DNA from: Pseudomonadota bacterium
GTDB lineage: Bacteria > Chloroflexota > Ktedonobacteria > Ktedonobacterales > JACDGC01
NCBI GenBank assembly: GCA_021323815.1
Contig: JAJPKG010000395.1
Location: forward strand, 1-10,262
DNA: 10,262 nt
Reading direction: 5' to 3'
How positions within the stretch are numbered: position 1 is the stretch's first letter; each line of letters starts with the position of its first letter. The position numbers were made by a program, and so were the translations under genes. The notes under the pieces were generated by a model. The model was not told the origin of the DNA. It ran no database searches and saw nothing but the letters and a program-made list of their open reading frames with translations. Positions 1-7,180 of this stretch are shown one piece after another.

Positions 1-324
1 ATGCAGGAGATGAGCGATCACTTTGCTGCATTTGGACGCAATCTTGGGGTTATTCTCCAACTGGAGAACGATTGGAACGATGCCTGGGAAAGCGAACAGC
101 GCCATAAAAGCGACCGTGAGCGCAACAAAAAGACACTGCCACTGGTCGTTGAGAAGGTGAAAGCTCCGTCTTCGCTGCCCTCGGAAGAACGTCGGTCCTT
201 TGTATTGCGCGTCGTGCAAACCGCCATTGGCTTGCATCGCCAGCGTGCGCGTTCGCAACTTGAGGCATTGATCGCATCATATCATCTTTCGCCACGCTGG
301 TTGCAGTGGCTCGTTGCTGGATAA
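1..324 (+). CDS. ComQ-like polyprenyl synthetase / class 1 isoprenoid enzyme, 3' part only
   Basis: This is the C-terminal part of an all-helical isoprenyl-diphosphate synthase fold protein. The frame is open at the left edge, so the true start lies outside; the ATG at position 1 looks internal because the protein is already inside a core helix. Residues 15-28 (LGVILQLENDWNDA) match the family's second aspartate-rich region (G-x-x-x-Q-x-x-N-D-x-x-D), which binds diphosphate through magnesium. DRERNKKTLPLV at 39-50 matches the K-K-T-L-P segment that follows it. The N-D form in place of D-D is typical of the ComQ branch, which prenylates the ComX pheromone, rather than of housekeeping chain-elongating synthases. 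The stop lies 11 bases before the ATG of a ComP-like kinase, so the two are almost certainly co-transcribed. A carotenoid or quinone prenyl synthase is the alternative; the first aspartate motif, which would help decide, is not in view. GC is about 53% by hand count. Confidence 0.75.
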   Translation: MQEMSDHFAAFGRNLGVILQLENDWNDAWESEQRHKSDRERNKKTLPLVVEKVKAPSSLPSEERRSFVLRVVQTAIGLHRQRARSQLEALIASYHLSPRWLQWLVAG

Positions 325-330
325 GAGAGG
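325..330 (+). promoter_or_regulatory. Ribosome binding site that fixes the kinase start
   Basis: GAGAGG sits directly after the TAA of the preceding gene and 5 bases before the ATG at 336. It supports 336 over the in-frame GTG at 306, which lies inside the upstream gene and has no purine-rich leader. Resulting kinase length is 911 residues. Confidence 0.7.
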
Positions 331-335
331 TTGTT

Positions 336-1380
336 ATGGAGATTGCTGCTCGCCAAAGGGCAACTGCGCCACGTTCATCAATACAACCACATATGCACCG
401 ACGGCAGCGTCTGATATGGTCATCTCTTATTGGTTTGTTCAGTACTGCCGTCATTTTAGTTGGCCTGTTGATTTACACCAGTAGTCCCACTAATTGGGGC
501 ATTGAATTTTCCGCCGCTGGACCGCAATCCGCTTGCTTCAATGTTGCCTGTCAGACATACGAATGGGAAATTACTCGGGTCCAACTTGGTAGCTTAGGAT
601 ATAATAACGGTTTGCGTGCTGGCGCTGTTATTTGTGGATATGTTGATTCGCAAGGGCACACCATATCTGTTACTTCCCATACCACTGCAAATAGTATCAA
701 CACTGCACGCCAGCTTATCGTCCCGGCTCCTGGCCATGATATCTGTGACTTTACAGCCACGCTTTCGAATGGTCAGATATCTTTTCCTGCGGCAATTGGT
801 GACTTGCTTATCGAGATCCTTTGCGCTGCTTTGGCGGTATTGGTGGTGTTACATGGTACACGCCGCGATTTCATCTGGCACACCGTAATGTTTCTGCTTG
901 GGCTGATCCTCACTTTTAGCTTGCTGCCACTCATTACTCTGGGTGATCCTTCGTTGAGCACGCTTTCCATTATTGTTACGTCATGTTTAACGCCGACATT
1001 ACTGGCTACACTTGTATGGCGGTTGATTTTACAACGGCCACAGAAGAAGGCCGTCAGATTCTTGCGATGGTTCTCTTTTACCCTGCTAGCATTGATTAAT
1101 GGTGCGGCGGCAGTTTCGTTATTGACGACGGTTATCATGCAGGTCGTTGATGTCTATAATTTGTTGAATACCATCATTACTATTCTAGTGGCCATCAACC
1201 TGTTTGTTACGTTGGGTATTGTTATTTATGGCAGTGTGTTTAATCCTGATCCCGTGCAGCGTGATAATGCTCGCATCTTAGGCTTGGGTGCGGTGGTAGC
1301 CTTGGTGCCGCCGCTTGTCTTTGCGGTGTTACCACAGATCGATCTTAACTTTCATCCGGTAGTTGACGCGACAACATCCA
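336..1380 (+). other. Low-GC sensor-encoding segment inside a GC-rich gene
   Basis: By hand count 361-1380 is 481 G+C of 1020 bases (47%), while 1381-1920 is 320 of 540 (59%), and the GC-rich style continues to the end of the gene and beyond. The break falls at about residue 348 of the kinase, just before the conserved FPLALAYV segment. The low-GC part encodes the ectodomain and most of the membrane bundle, that is, the presumed ligand-recognising half. Confidence 0.75.
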
Positions 1381-3071
1381 TCAGCAGCACTGGGGCATTC
1401 CCACTGGCACTGGCTTACGTGGTGCTCAAGCGCGACCTGCTGCGCACGGATGTCATGATTCGCCGCACCGCCATTCAGGGCGTGTGGCTGATCTTCTTGG
1501 CGTTCGCCAGCGCGTTGGTGCTGAGTGTGATGGTCAGCGCGTTCAACTTGCCCCAAAATGATGCCGCTATCATCTTTGTTGGATTCTTGCTCTTCGGTTT
1601 CGTGGCTCCGCTCTTGCTCAATGCTGCACGCTGGCTCACCGAAGCCGGCATCTTCCCCGAAATGCGGCGTTATCGCCGTTTGATCCGCGAGGCGCGCGTG
1701 GGCGGTCAGAGCGAAGAACGCCAGATTGCCGACACGTTGATCGGCGAGATCACCTTCGCTTTGCCGGTGCGCTCCATCACGTTGCTGGTGCGGCACGATG
1801 ATGTGGGGCTGTACGAGGTGGTTGGTGGCATAGATATTCCCCCCATCACGATCAATGAGCCGGTGCTGGCGAAGTTCCTCGAAAAGCCGGAATCGCTGGT
1901 GCGCCAAGATTTGACGGCATTCGAGCCGCTGCCGTTTGAGGCACCGCCAGGCGCGCAGTGGGAATGTTTTGTTCCTATCACCCTTGAGTCGCGCCTGGTG
2001 GGCTTGCTGCTGCTGGGGCCGCGCGAAGATGACATCGGCTATTCCACCACCGACCGCACGCAGCTCTATCGCCTGGCCAACCAGCGCGCGGTGGCGCTGG
2101 ATTATTTGCGCGTGCTGACGGCCCTGCGCGCTGCCCTGGAAGAGCAGAAGCGCATCGACCAATTGAAAGATCAGTTCATCATGACGGCGCACCACGAGTT
2201 GCGCACGCCCCTCACCAGCATGATGGGCTACATCGAGATCGTCTCGCGCCTGGATGACGAGACGCGCAAGCAGGAGCCGGAAGAGGTTGATTTCCTGGTG
2301 AATGAGGCGCTGCGTTCCGGCGAGGATCTGGTCCACCTGCTGGATACCTTGCTGGCGGCGGATCGCGCCAGCATGCAAACCGGCGAATTGCGCCCGACCT
2401 ACATTGCGCTGGCTGAGACGTTGCGTCGTCTGGCGCAAGATGCCGAGATGACGGGAGCGGGTCAGCCGCCGCGCATCACCGTTCAATGCCCACCGGATCT
2501 CAAAGGATGGGCCGACCGCGAGGCATTCGGCCAGGTGATCACCAATCTGCTGTCGAACGCCATCAAATATTCGCCCGCCGGCTCGCCCATCGAGGTCGTG
2601 GCAAAACCCATCCCCGACGCGTCGCTGGTGGAAGTGACCGTGCGTGACTATGGCGACGGCGTTCCCCCCGATCAGCAAGCCGCCATCTTCGAGAAGTTCA
2701 TTCGCTTGGAACGCGACCTCAACAGTCCCATTCGCGGCACCGGCCTGGGCCTGGCGATTGTGCGCGACCGCGTGGAAGCGATGGGCGGCAAAGTGTGGGT
2801 CGAAAGCACCGGCATCCCCGGCGAAGGCTCGACTTTCCATGTCACCATCCCTGCCAGCGCGCCCAGCCTGGCTGACACCAGCACCGCTCCCACGCCAGCG
2901 GTCAGATCTGCCACGCCACCTCCTCAGTCCGCGCCGGAGCCTGTCCCGGTTGCGGCCAACCCCGCCTCATCGGAGCCGGAAGCCGATGCTCCCCCCAACG
3001 ACATGCTGGATACCTTGCCGCGCCGCAAGCTGGTGCGCTATGGTCCCCCGCCGGAAAACGCCGGCCAGTAG
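336..3071 (+). CDS. ComP-like multi-pass membrane sensor histidine kinase (PDZ-like ectodomain, GAF-like, HisKA, HATPase_c)
   Basis: Membrane sensor kinase of 911 residues that autophosphorylates a histidine and passes the phosphate to a response regulator not in this window. Visible order: basic N-terminus; membrane helix 27-48; extracytoplasmic domain about 55-145 with a PDZ-like core (VQLGSLGYNNGLRAGAVI) and four cysteines (67, 72, 100, 137); about seven to nine helices from 156 to 432; GAF-like region about 460-590; HisKA with HHELRTPL (phosphoacceptor His620); N-box asparagine 741 in NLLSNAIKYS; G1 DYGDGVP 771-777; F-box IFEKF; G2 GTGLGLAI 801-808; then a Pro/Ala-rich tail from about 840. 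The helix-PDZ-helix bundle layout and the PLALAYVVLKRDLLR segment after it resemble Bacillus ComP as I remember it. The catalytic core differs: it is an ordinary HisKA, not the HisKA_3 type of ComP. Base composition changes abruptly inside the gene near 1380. ComP-type pheromone sensing is inference; kinase identity is firm. Confidence 0.93.
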   Translation: MEIAARQRATAPRSSIQPHMHRRQRLIWSSLIGLFSTAVILVGLLIYTSSPTNWGIEFSAAGPQSACFNVACQTYEWEITRVQLGSLGYNNGLRAGAVICGYVDSQGHTISVTSHTTANSINTARQLIVPAPGHDICDFTATLSNGQISFPAAIGDLLIEILCAALAVLVVLHGTRRDFIWHTVMFLLGLILTFSLLPLITLGDPSLSTLSIIVTSCLTPTLLATLVWRLILQRPQKKAVRFLRWFSFTLLALINGAAAVSLLTTVIMQVVDVYNLLNTIITILVAINLFVTLGIVIYGSVFNPDPVQRDNARILGLGAVVALVPPLVFAVLPQIDLNFHPVVDATTSISSTGAFPLALAYVVLKRDLLRTDVMIRRTAIQGVWLIFLAFASALVLSVMVSAFNLPQNDAAIIFVGFLLFGFVAPLLLNAARWLTEAGIFPEMRRYRRLIREARVGGQSEERQIADTLIGEITFALPVRSITLLVRHDDVGLYEVVGGIDIPPITINEPVLAKFLEKPESLVRQDLTAFEPLPFEAPPGAQWECFVPITLESRLVGLLLLGPREDDIGYSTTDRTQLYRLANQRAVALDYLRVLTALRAALEEQKRIDQLKDQFIMTAHHELRTPLTSMMGYIEIVSRLDDETRKQEPEEVDFLVNEALRSGEDLVHLLDTLLAADRASMQTGELRPTYIALAETLRRLAQDAEMTGAGQPPRITVQCPPDLKGWADREAFGQVITNLLSNAIKYSPAGSPIEVVAKPIPDASLVEVTVRDYGDGVPPDQQAAIFEKFIRLERDLNSPIRGTGLGLAIVRDRVEAMGGKVWVESTGIPGEGSTFHVTIPASAPSLADTSTAPTPAVRSATPPPQSAPEPVPVAANPASSEPEADAPPNDMLDTLPRRKLVRYGPPPENAGQ

Positions 3072-3078
3072 GTTTGGG

Positions 3079-3990
3079 ATGCCTCATATTACTGTAAGCC
3101 TGCCCGAAGGGTGGACGCCGGAAGATTATAGCTTGCTGGATTCCGGCGAGGGGTATAAGCTGGAACGCTTCGGCGGCGTGACCCTGGCAAGGCCCGATCC
3201 CCAGGCGATCTGGCCGCGTCGGCTGCCGCAGAGCGTGTGGGACGCGGCAGACGCGACGTTCAGCCGCGAGGCTGGGGGCGACGAGGCAACCGGGCGCGGG
3301 ACGCATTGGAACGTGCAGCGCACGTTGCCGGAAGCGTGGCCGGTACATTGGCGTGATCTCACCCTGCTTGCGCGGCTGACGCCCTTCAAGCACACCGGCA
3401 TTTTCCCCGAACAGGCAGCGCACTGGGACTGGCTCGCCGTGCGCATCCAGGCAGCGGGGGCGCGGCAGGTGCGCATGCTCAACCTGTTTGGCTACACCGG
3501 CGCGGCATCGCTGGCAGCAGCGCGGGCCGGTGCACAGGTGACACACGTGGACGCTTCGCTGAAAGTGCTGGAATGGGGCAAAGAGAACCAGACGGCGAGC
3601 GGACTGGCCGATAAACCGATTCGCTGGCTGGCCGATGACGCGCTGAAATTCGTGCGGCGCGAAGCCCGGCGCGGATCGCAATACGATCTCATCGTCATGG
3701 ATCCGCCGGCGTTTGGGCGCGGGGCAAAGGGCGAGGTGTGGAAATTCGAGACCTCGCTGCCTGCCCTGCTGGCGGAGTGCCGCGCCATCCTCACCGAGCG
3801 CCCGCTGGGCATCGTCATCAACAGCTATAGCATTCGCGCCTCGGCGCTGTTGCTGGGGAATTTGCTGGAAACGATGATGGCGGGGCATCGCGTTCGCGGC
3901 ACCATCGGCATCGGCGAGCTGGCCTTGCAAGAAGCCGGCGGTGGGCGGCTGCTTTCCACCGCCATCTATGCCCGCTGGGCGAGCACTTAG
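3079..3990 (+). CDS. Class I SAM-dependent methyltransferase, RlmI/RlmK-like
   Basis: Protein of 303 residues of the COG1092-like group, whose best known members methylate 23S rRNA (RlmI makes m5C, the RlmK half of RlmKL makes m7G). Residues 103-118 carry the family's FKHTGIFPEQ...W segment. Motif I is NLFGYTGAASL (135-145), the acidic residue ending strand 2 is Asp158, DDALKFV (186-192) contacts the adenine, and the catalytic motif IV is DPPAFGRG (208-215). It lacks the N-terminal PUA domain of E. coli RlmI and the cysteine pattern expected of a dedicated m5C enzyme was not found, so the exact base is unknown. The ATG at 3079 lies 7 bases after the kinase stop, giving a compact operon; it is not a response regulator and is not obviously related to signalling. 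Its stop overlaps the stop of the convergent gene by 3 bases. Confidence 0.85.
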   Translation: MPHITVSLPEGWTPEDYSLLDSGEGYKLERFGGVTLARPDPQAIWPRRLPQSVWDAADATFSREAGGDEATGRGTHWNVQRTLPEAWPVHWRDLTLLARLTPFKHTGIFPEQAAHWDWLAVRIQAAGARQVRMLNLFGYTGAASLAAARAGAQVTHVDASLKVLEWGKENQTASGLADKPIRWLADDALKFVRREARRGSQYDLIVMDPPAFGRGAKGEVWKFETSLPALLAECRAILTERPLGIVINSYSIRASALLLGNLLETMMAGHRVRGTIGIGELALQEAGGGRLLSTAIYARWAST

Positions 3991-4910
3991 CGCAGATGAG
4001 TCTGCGGTGAGGCGGGATCGGGACGTTCCGTCTTTTCCGGGGTGAGCGTGCGCAGATTATTCACCACCAGACGCACCCCTGCCACACCCAGCGCGGCGTC
4101 CTCGACGGCGGCTTTCTTTTCGGGCGTTCCCACCTGGCCGTTCAGATAGACGATCTGGTGTTCGGTCTGCACCTCGATGTCGTCGCTGTCATCCAGCTTG
4201 CCCTTACTGCGCAACTGGTCGATGGCGGCGGCGACGAAATCAGCGATCTCTTCCGTCACAATGATATCTGAGCGCACGCCGCGCACGCCGGGAATGCGCC
4301 GTATGGTGGCCATGAGTTCATCGAGTTGCTCTTGCGTGTCGAGCATACCCGAAAGATCCACATGGCCGTCTTCGATGCGGGCATGCACCGAGCGGCGCGA
4401 GCGCGGGTCCAGCAAGACGGATTCAATGGCCTGGCCCACATAGTCTGCCAGGGTGGCGTCGTCACGAAACACCGGCACATCCTTGGTGCTGGTGATGCTG
4501 TCATCCAGCACAATCTGCTTGGGGCCGATCTCGGTGATGTGCGCGGCTTCCACCACGTGTTCCTCCCCGCTGGCTCCCAAAAGACCGCTCACAGAAAACA
4601 GGATGTGCGTCAGGCGGTTGGTGGCGCGATCCACCCACAAGCGGCTGAGCTTGCCCAACTTTTTGTGCTTGGGACCCCCCACCACTTCGGTGCCCGCCGC
4701 CAGTTGGGGGCCGTTGGCCACGCCCTCGCTGACTTCGGGCAGTTGCAATTGCCGCGCGATGCGGCTGGACAGGATGGTCTGCACCACAATGGCCCCTTCT
4801 GGGTCGATGACTGCGCCCAGCACCGGGCCGCCGACCGCGCCGGCAACAACCGTGCGCCCGCCCATCGCAGCGCCGCTGCTTAGGCGCATTTCCACGCGCA
4901 TTGAATCCAT
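3987..4910 (-). CDS. PRC-barrel and double BON domain protein
   Basis: Protein of 307 residues without a signal peptide or a clear membrane helix. Residues about 72-136 resemble a PRC-barrel: a small beta-barrel in which GTEVVGGPKHKKLGKL and LWVDRATNRLTHILF are the first strands, ending in the typical H-I-T-E-I...I-V-L-D pattern. Two BON domains follow, about 158-218 (HVDLSGMLDTQEQLDEL, IPGVRGVRSDIIV) and 224-287 (IVYLNGQVGTPEKKAAVEDAA, GVAGVRLVVNNL), each with the central glycine. BON domains bind phospholipid or other ligands in OsmY-type stress proteins; PRC domains occur in RimM and photosynthetic reaction-centre H subunits as interaction modules. Cytoplasmic membrane-surface or stress role is inference. 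Residues 10-45, rich in Gly and Val (AAMGGRTVVAGAVGGPVLGAV), may be a separate strand-rich module. AGAGG-type ribosome site precedes the ATG, and a promoter lies upstream at 4959-4987, so it may be expressed independently of the MidA operon. Confidence 0.85.
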   Translation of the reverse strand: MDSMRVEMRLSSGAAMGGRTVVAGAVGGPVLGAVIDPEGAIVVQTILSSRIARQLQLPEVSEGVANGPQLAAGTEVVGGPKHKKLGKLSRLWVDRATNRLTHILFSVSGLLGASGEEHVVEAAHITEIGPKQIVLDDSITSTKDVPVFRDDATLADYVGQAIESVLLDPRSRRSVHARIEDGHVDLSGMLDTQEQLDELMATIRRIPGVRGVRSDIIVTEEIADFVAAAIDQLRSKGKLDDSDDIEVQTEHQIVYLNGQVGTPEKKAAVEDAALGVAGVRLVVNNLRTLTPEKTERPDPASPQTHLR

Positions 4911-4958
4911 GATGGCAACCTCTATGAAGACAAGAATCGTTGATTGGTGATCACATTC

Positions 4959-4987
4959 AGAATAGCATGTCGCGCGGTCATTGGCAA
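4959..4987 (-). promoter_or_regulatory. Sigma70-type promoter for the PRC/BON gene
   Basis: Read on the minus strand: TTGCCA (-35, complement of 4982-4987), 17-base spacer, TATTCT (-10, complement of 4959-4964). Match is 5/6 and 4/6 to consensus. Predicted transcription start near 4952 leaves a leader of about 42 bases to the ATG at 4910. An 8-base perfect palindrome GTGATCAC (4947-4954) spans the predicted start and could be an operator. Confidence 0.5.
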
Positions 4988-5000
4988 GCGGACTGACAGG

Positions 5001-6188
5001 TTAAGCACCAGTGGCAAGACCCTGAAGCTTCTTCCCCACGCCGGGCAGGCCACGCTGCTGCACCAGCACCCGAAAATTCCCCATGCCGGTGGGAGCGATG
5101 AGCGCGTTGACCGCATGCAACAGGCTTGAGCGGCGCAGATAGTCGCGCTGGCCGGCATCGGTGTGGCGCTCGCTGTCGGCCAGGGGAAACAGGTTGCGCC
5201 CCAGCGTCTCGGCATCCGCCCGCAAGCCCAGTGCCAGCAGGAAGTCGCGCTGGGTGGTCAGCGCGGCCAGGCGCAGCCCATGTTCGCGGCCAGCAGCGAT
5301 GAGGCCGGTGAAATTCACATGCGCGGTGATATCTTGCGCTCCCGTCAGCGCCAGCAGATCGTCACTCAGTTCGTGGTGATAATAACCGATCAACGTGCCG
5401 CGTCGCCGGTCGGGGGAATAGAGCCGGCGGGCGGTGTCGCCATAGTCGATGGTGATGATAATGCCGCGTGGGGCCAGCGTGGTTGCCATCTCCGCCATCC
5501 ACCGTCCCGCCGCCAGTTGCACCTCAGCGCGCCAGCCCACAGGATAGCGCCGCCAGGGGATGCGGAAGCGATCCAGATAGCCGGCCACTTCCAGCGCGGA
5601 AGGCGGCCCCAGGCGTTCCACCAGCCGGAGCGGAGCGCCCGCCACGTCAACATACACCTCGGCCAGCCCCTCCGGCGTATGTTCCACCACATGAACCGGC
5701 AATGCATCCACCAGTTCATTCGAGAGGATCACCTGGGGTGGCAAGGGTTCAATCGCATCGCCTTCATAGACCCACTCGTGTCGCCCGCCTGGTCCCATGT
5801 CGCGCAGGCGATAGCAGAGGGCGGCGGCGAAACCGGCGGGCGCATCGCTTTCCGCCGCTCGCGCCCAGGCGAAGATATCGCGCGCGAGCAGTCCTCGCCC
5901 CACGCCGTCTTCCAGCACAGTGAAGGGATCTGGTTGGCCCAGCAATTGCCAGATCTGTGCCAGTTGCCGTCCGATGGCCGCGCCGAAGAGCGGATGCAGA
6001 TCGACGCTGGTAATGTAATCGCCGCCCCACCCCTGCGGTGCGCGGTCAGGATTCGTATAATAGCCGCCCTGCGGATGATAGAGCGCAATCTGCATGTAAT
6101 CCGCGAAGGTGATGGGGCCGCGCTCGCTGATGGCGGCGATGAGCGCGTTGCCCAGCGGCGTCTGGCGCGGGGAAGGCCGGCGCGTCAT
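5001..6188 (-). CDS. midA: SAM-dependent methyltransferase, MidA / NDUFAF7 family
   Basis: Protein of 395 residues of the DUF185/COG1565 family. The mitochondrial members (NDUFAF7, MidA) dimethylate an arginine of the 49-kDa subunit of respiratory complex I during assembly; in bacteria the substrate is generally untested. Visible family signatures: GPITFADYMQIALYHP near residue 24 with GGYY just after; GDYITSVDLHPLFG (56-69); the SAM motif EDGVGRG (93-99), a variant of the usual E-x-G-x-G-x-G; LSNELVDALPVH (155-166), the near-invariant N-E-x-x-D-A-L-P motif; and IITIDYG later in the sequence. The start at 6188 is chosen because its ATG overlaps the TGA of the preceding gene (ATGA, 6185-6188) and because the family begins near here; a 17-residue upstream extension to 6239 lies wholly inside the SLATT gene and looks artificial. 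The overlap implies translational coupling to that membrane protein. Confidence 0.9.
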   Translation of the reverse strand: MTRRPSPRQTPLGNALIAAISERGPITFADYMQIALYHPQGGYYTNPDRAPQGWGGDYITSVDLHPLFGAAIGRQLAQIWQLLGQPDPFTVLEDGVGRGLLARDIFAWARAAESDAPAGFAAALCYRLRDMGPGGRHEWVYEGDAIEPLPPQVILSNELVDALPVHVVEHTPEGLAEVYVDVAGAPLRLVERLGPPSALEVAGYLDRFRIPWRRYPVGWRAEVQLAAGRWMAEMATTLAPRGIIITIDYGDTARRLYSPDRRRGTLIGYYHHELSDDLLALTGAQDITAHVNFTGLIAAGREHGLRLAALTTQRDFLLALGLRADAETLGRNLFPLADSERHTDAGQRDYLRRSSLLHAVNALIAPTGMGNFRVLVQQRGLPGVGKKLQGLATGA

Positions 6189-7150
6189 CTCGCCTGCGGA
6201 CCGCCAATCTTCGCGGCGTTGGCGTGGGCCGTCGCCCACAGCGTGTGCTCGCGCGAGATCGCCGCCTCAGCATCATTCACGAAGTTGGCCCAGGCCGTCT
6301 CGTCATCCGGTCTGTTCTGCAAAGGCGGGAACTTTTCCGCGATCATCTCCAGTTCTTTCGCGGCGACGCTGTATGATTGCGCGAGCATCTGATGTTGTTT
6401 GAGCTGCAACCAGGTTCCCACCGCCGCTGTCGCCGCCGGGATGACACCGAACAGGTTGGGCAACACCCGAAAGAAATGCAAGCCGGCCAGCCCCGCGCCG
6501 AGAGCTTCGAGCACCAGCATCACCGCGCCCCAGAAAGACGCCGCGTTGCGGTTTTCCTCGGCTTTCGTGCTATACCAGGTGATTTGATTCTCGATGCGCC
6601 CGGCGCGATAGGCCGCGCGTCGTTCCGGCAGCGATTTCCCGCGAAGCTTCTGTAACGCGGGCGTGAGCGTGATGTCGGCGCTGGCTACGGTGGGCAGTTT
6701 GTCATTTTTCGCCTTCGCGGCTAATTCTTTGAACTGCCGCTCAAACTCGCTGTTGGCTTCTTCATCGCTCAGATCTTCATTGAAGGGCACGCCGCCGACG
6801 GCATAGCGCCAGCAGAGGGTTTTCGCGGATTCGGCGATGGCCCGCGCCGAGAACCAGCGCTTGTTGGGTTTGCCGATCCAGCGCGCGACGTGCGAGATGA
6901 AGCTGATGCCAAACGCCAGGATGGCGATCGCCGAAAAGATGTTGACCGTTGTGCCGCCCAACTCGGTGGTGAACGAGAGCGAGCCGGCTATAGCCGCGAT
7001 AACCAGCATGATGGCTTCCAAGCGGATGCCGTTGACATAGCGACCCTGCTTGAAATCGGATGTTTCCGAGGCGATTTTGGCCAGGGCAGGGAGATCAGCG
7101 CGTTTGAGAATAGTTGTCGTGCTGGTTTCTGTTGCCTGTGCGCTTGCCAT
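6185..7150 (-). CDS. Double SLATT (DUF4231) membrane protein, predicted 2x2TM effector
   Basis: Protein of 321 residues with two two-helix modules. First module: helices about 45-62 and 69-88, followed by W-F-S-A-R-A-x-A-E-S-x-K-T-L-x-W-R-Y-A-V-G-G (about 99-120), characteristic of the SLATT_3 subfamily. Second module: YRAGRIENQITWYSTKAEEN (181-200), the DUF4231/SLATT_1 signature, then helices about 205-225 and 231-248 and a cytoplasmic helix rich in Ala and Glu. SLATT domains ('SMODS and SLOG associating 2TM') are predicted pore-forming effectors in nucleotide-signalled conflict systems; no enzyme activity is expected. The immediate upstream gene is a SLOG protein ending 30 bases before this start, the expected partner. 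A GGAGG ribosome site lies 9 bases before the ATG. The stop overlaps the start of midA. Family call is strong; the killing or defence role is inference from family knowledge. Confidence 0.87.
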   Translation of the reverse strand: MASAQATETSTTTILKRADLPALAKIASETSDFKQGRYVNGIRLEAIMLVIAAIAGSLSFTTELGGTTVNIFSAIAILAFGISFISHVARWIGKPNKRWFSARAIAESAKTLCWRYAVGGVPFNEDLSDEEANSEFERQFKELAAKAKNDKLPTVASADITLTPALQKLRGKSLPERRAAYRAGRIENQITWYSTKAEENRNAASFWGAVMLVLEALGAGLAGLHFFRVLPNLFGVIPAATAAVGTWLQLKQHQMLAQSYSVAAKELEMIAEKFPPLQNRPDDETAWANFVNDAEAAISREHTLWATAHANAAKIGGPQAR

Positions 7151-7180
7151 TGCACCATACCTCCGCTCTAAAAATGGCGT

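Noticed and set aside
306..335. GTG start at 306 for the kinase
   Set aside because: It overlaps the upstream gene and lacks a ribosome site; ATG 336 has GAGAGG at 5-base spacing.
616..888. 90-codon hydrophobic plus-strand ORF considered as a hidden ComX-like precursor
   Set aside because: It is a frame-shifted shadow of the kinase ectodomain and membrane helices, with no ribosome site and no ComX-like C-terminus that I could recognise.
1329..2840. 503-codon open frame on the minus strand
   Set aside because: It lies wholly antisense to the kinase GAF/HisKA/ATPase coding region, whose motifs are clear in the plus frame; its His/Gln/Arg-rich translation has no recognisable domain. High GC opens such frames.
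2644..3078. Upstream extension of the methyltransferase frame
   Set aside because: The extra 145 codons overlap the kinase 3' end and read as Arg/Pro/Ser-rich nonsense. The family N-terminus fits the ATG at 3079.
5163..6392. 409-codon open frame on the plus strand
   Set aside because: Antisense to midA and the SLATT gene end, with no family features, while midA shows all its conserved motifs.
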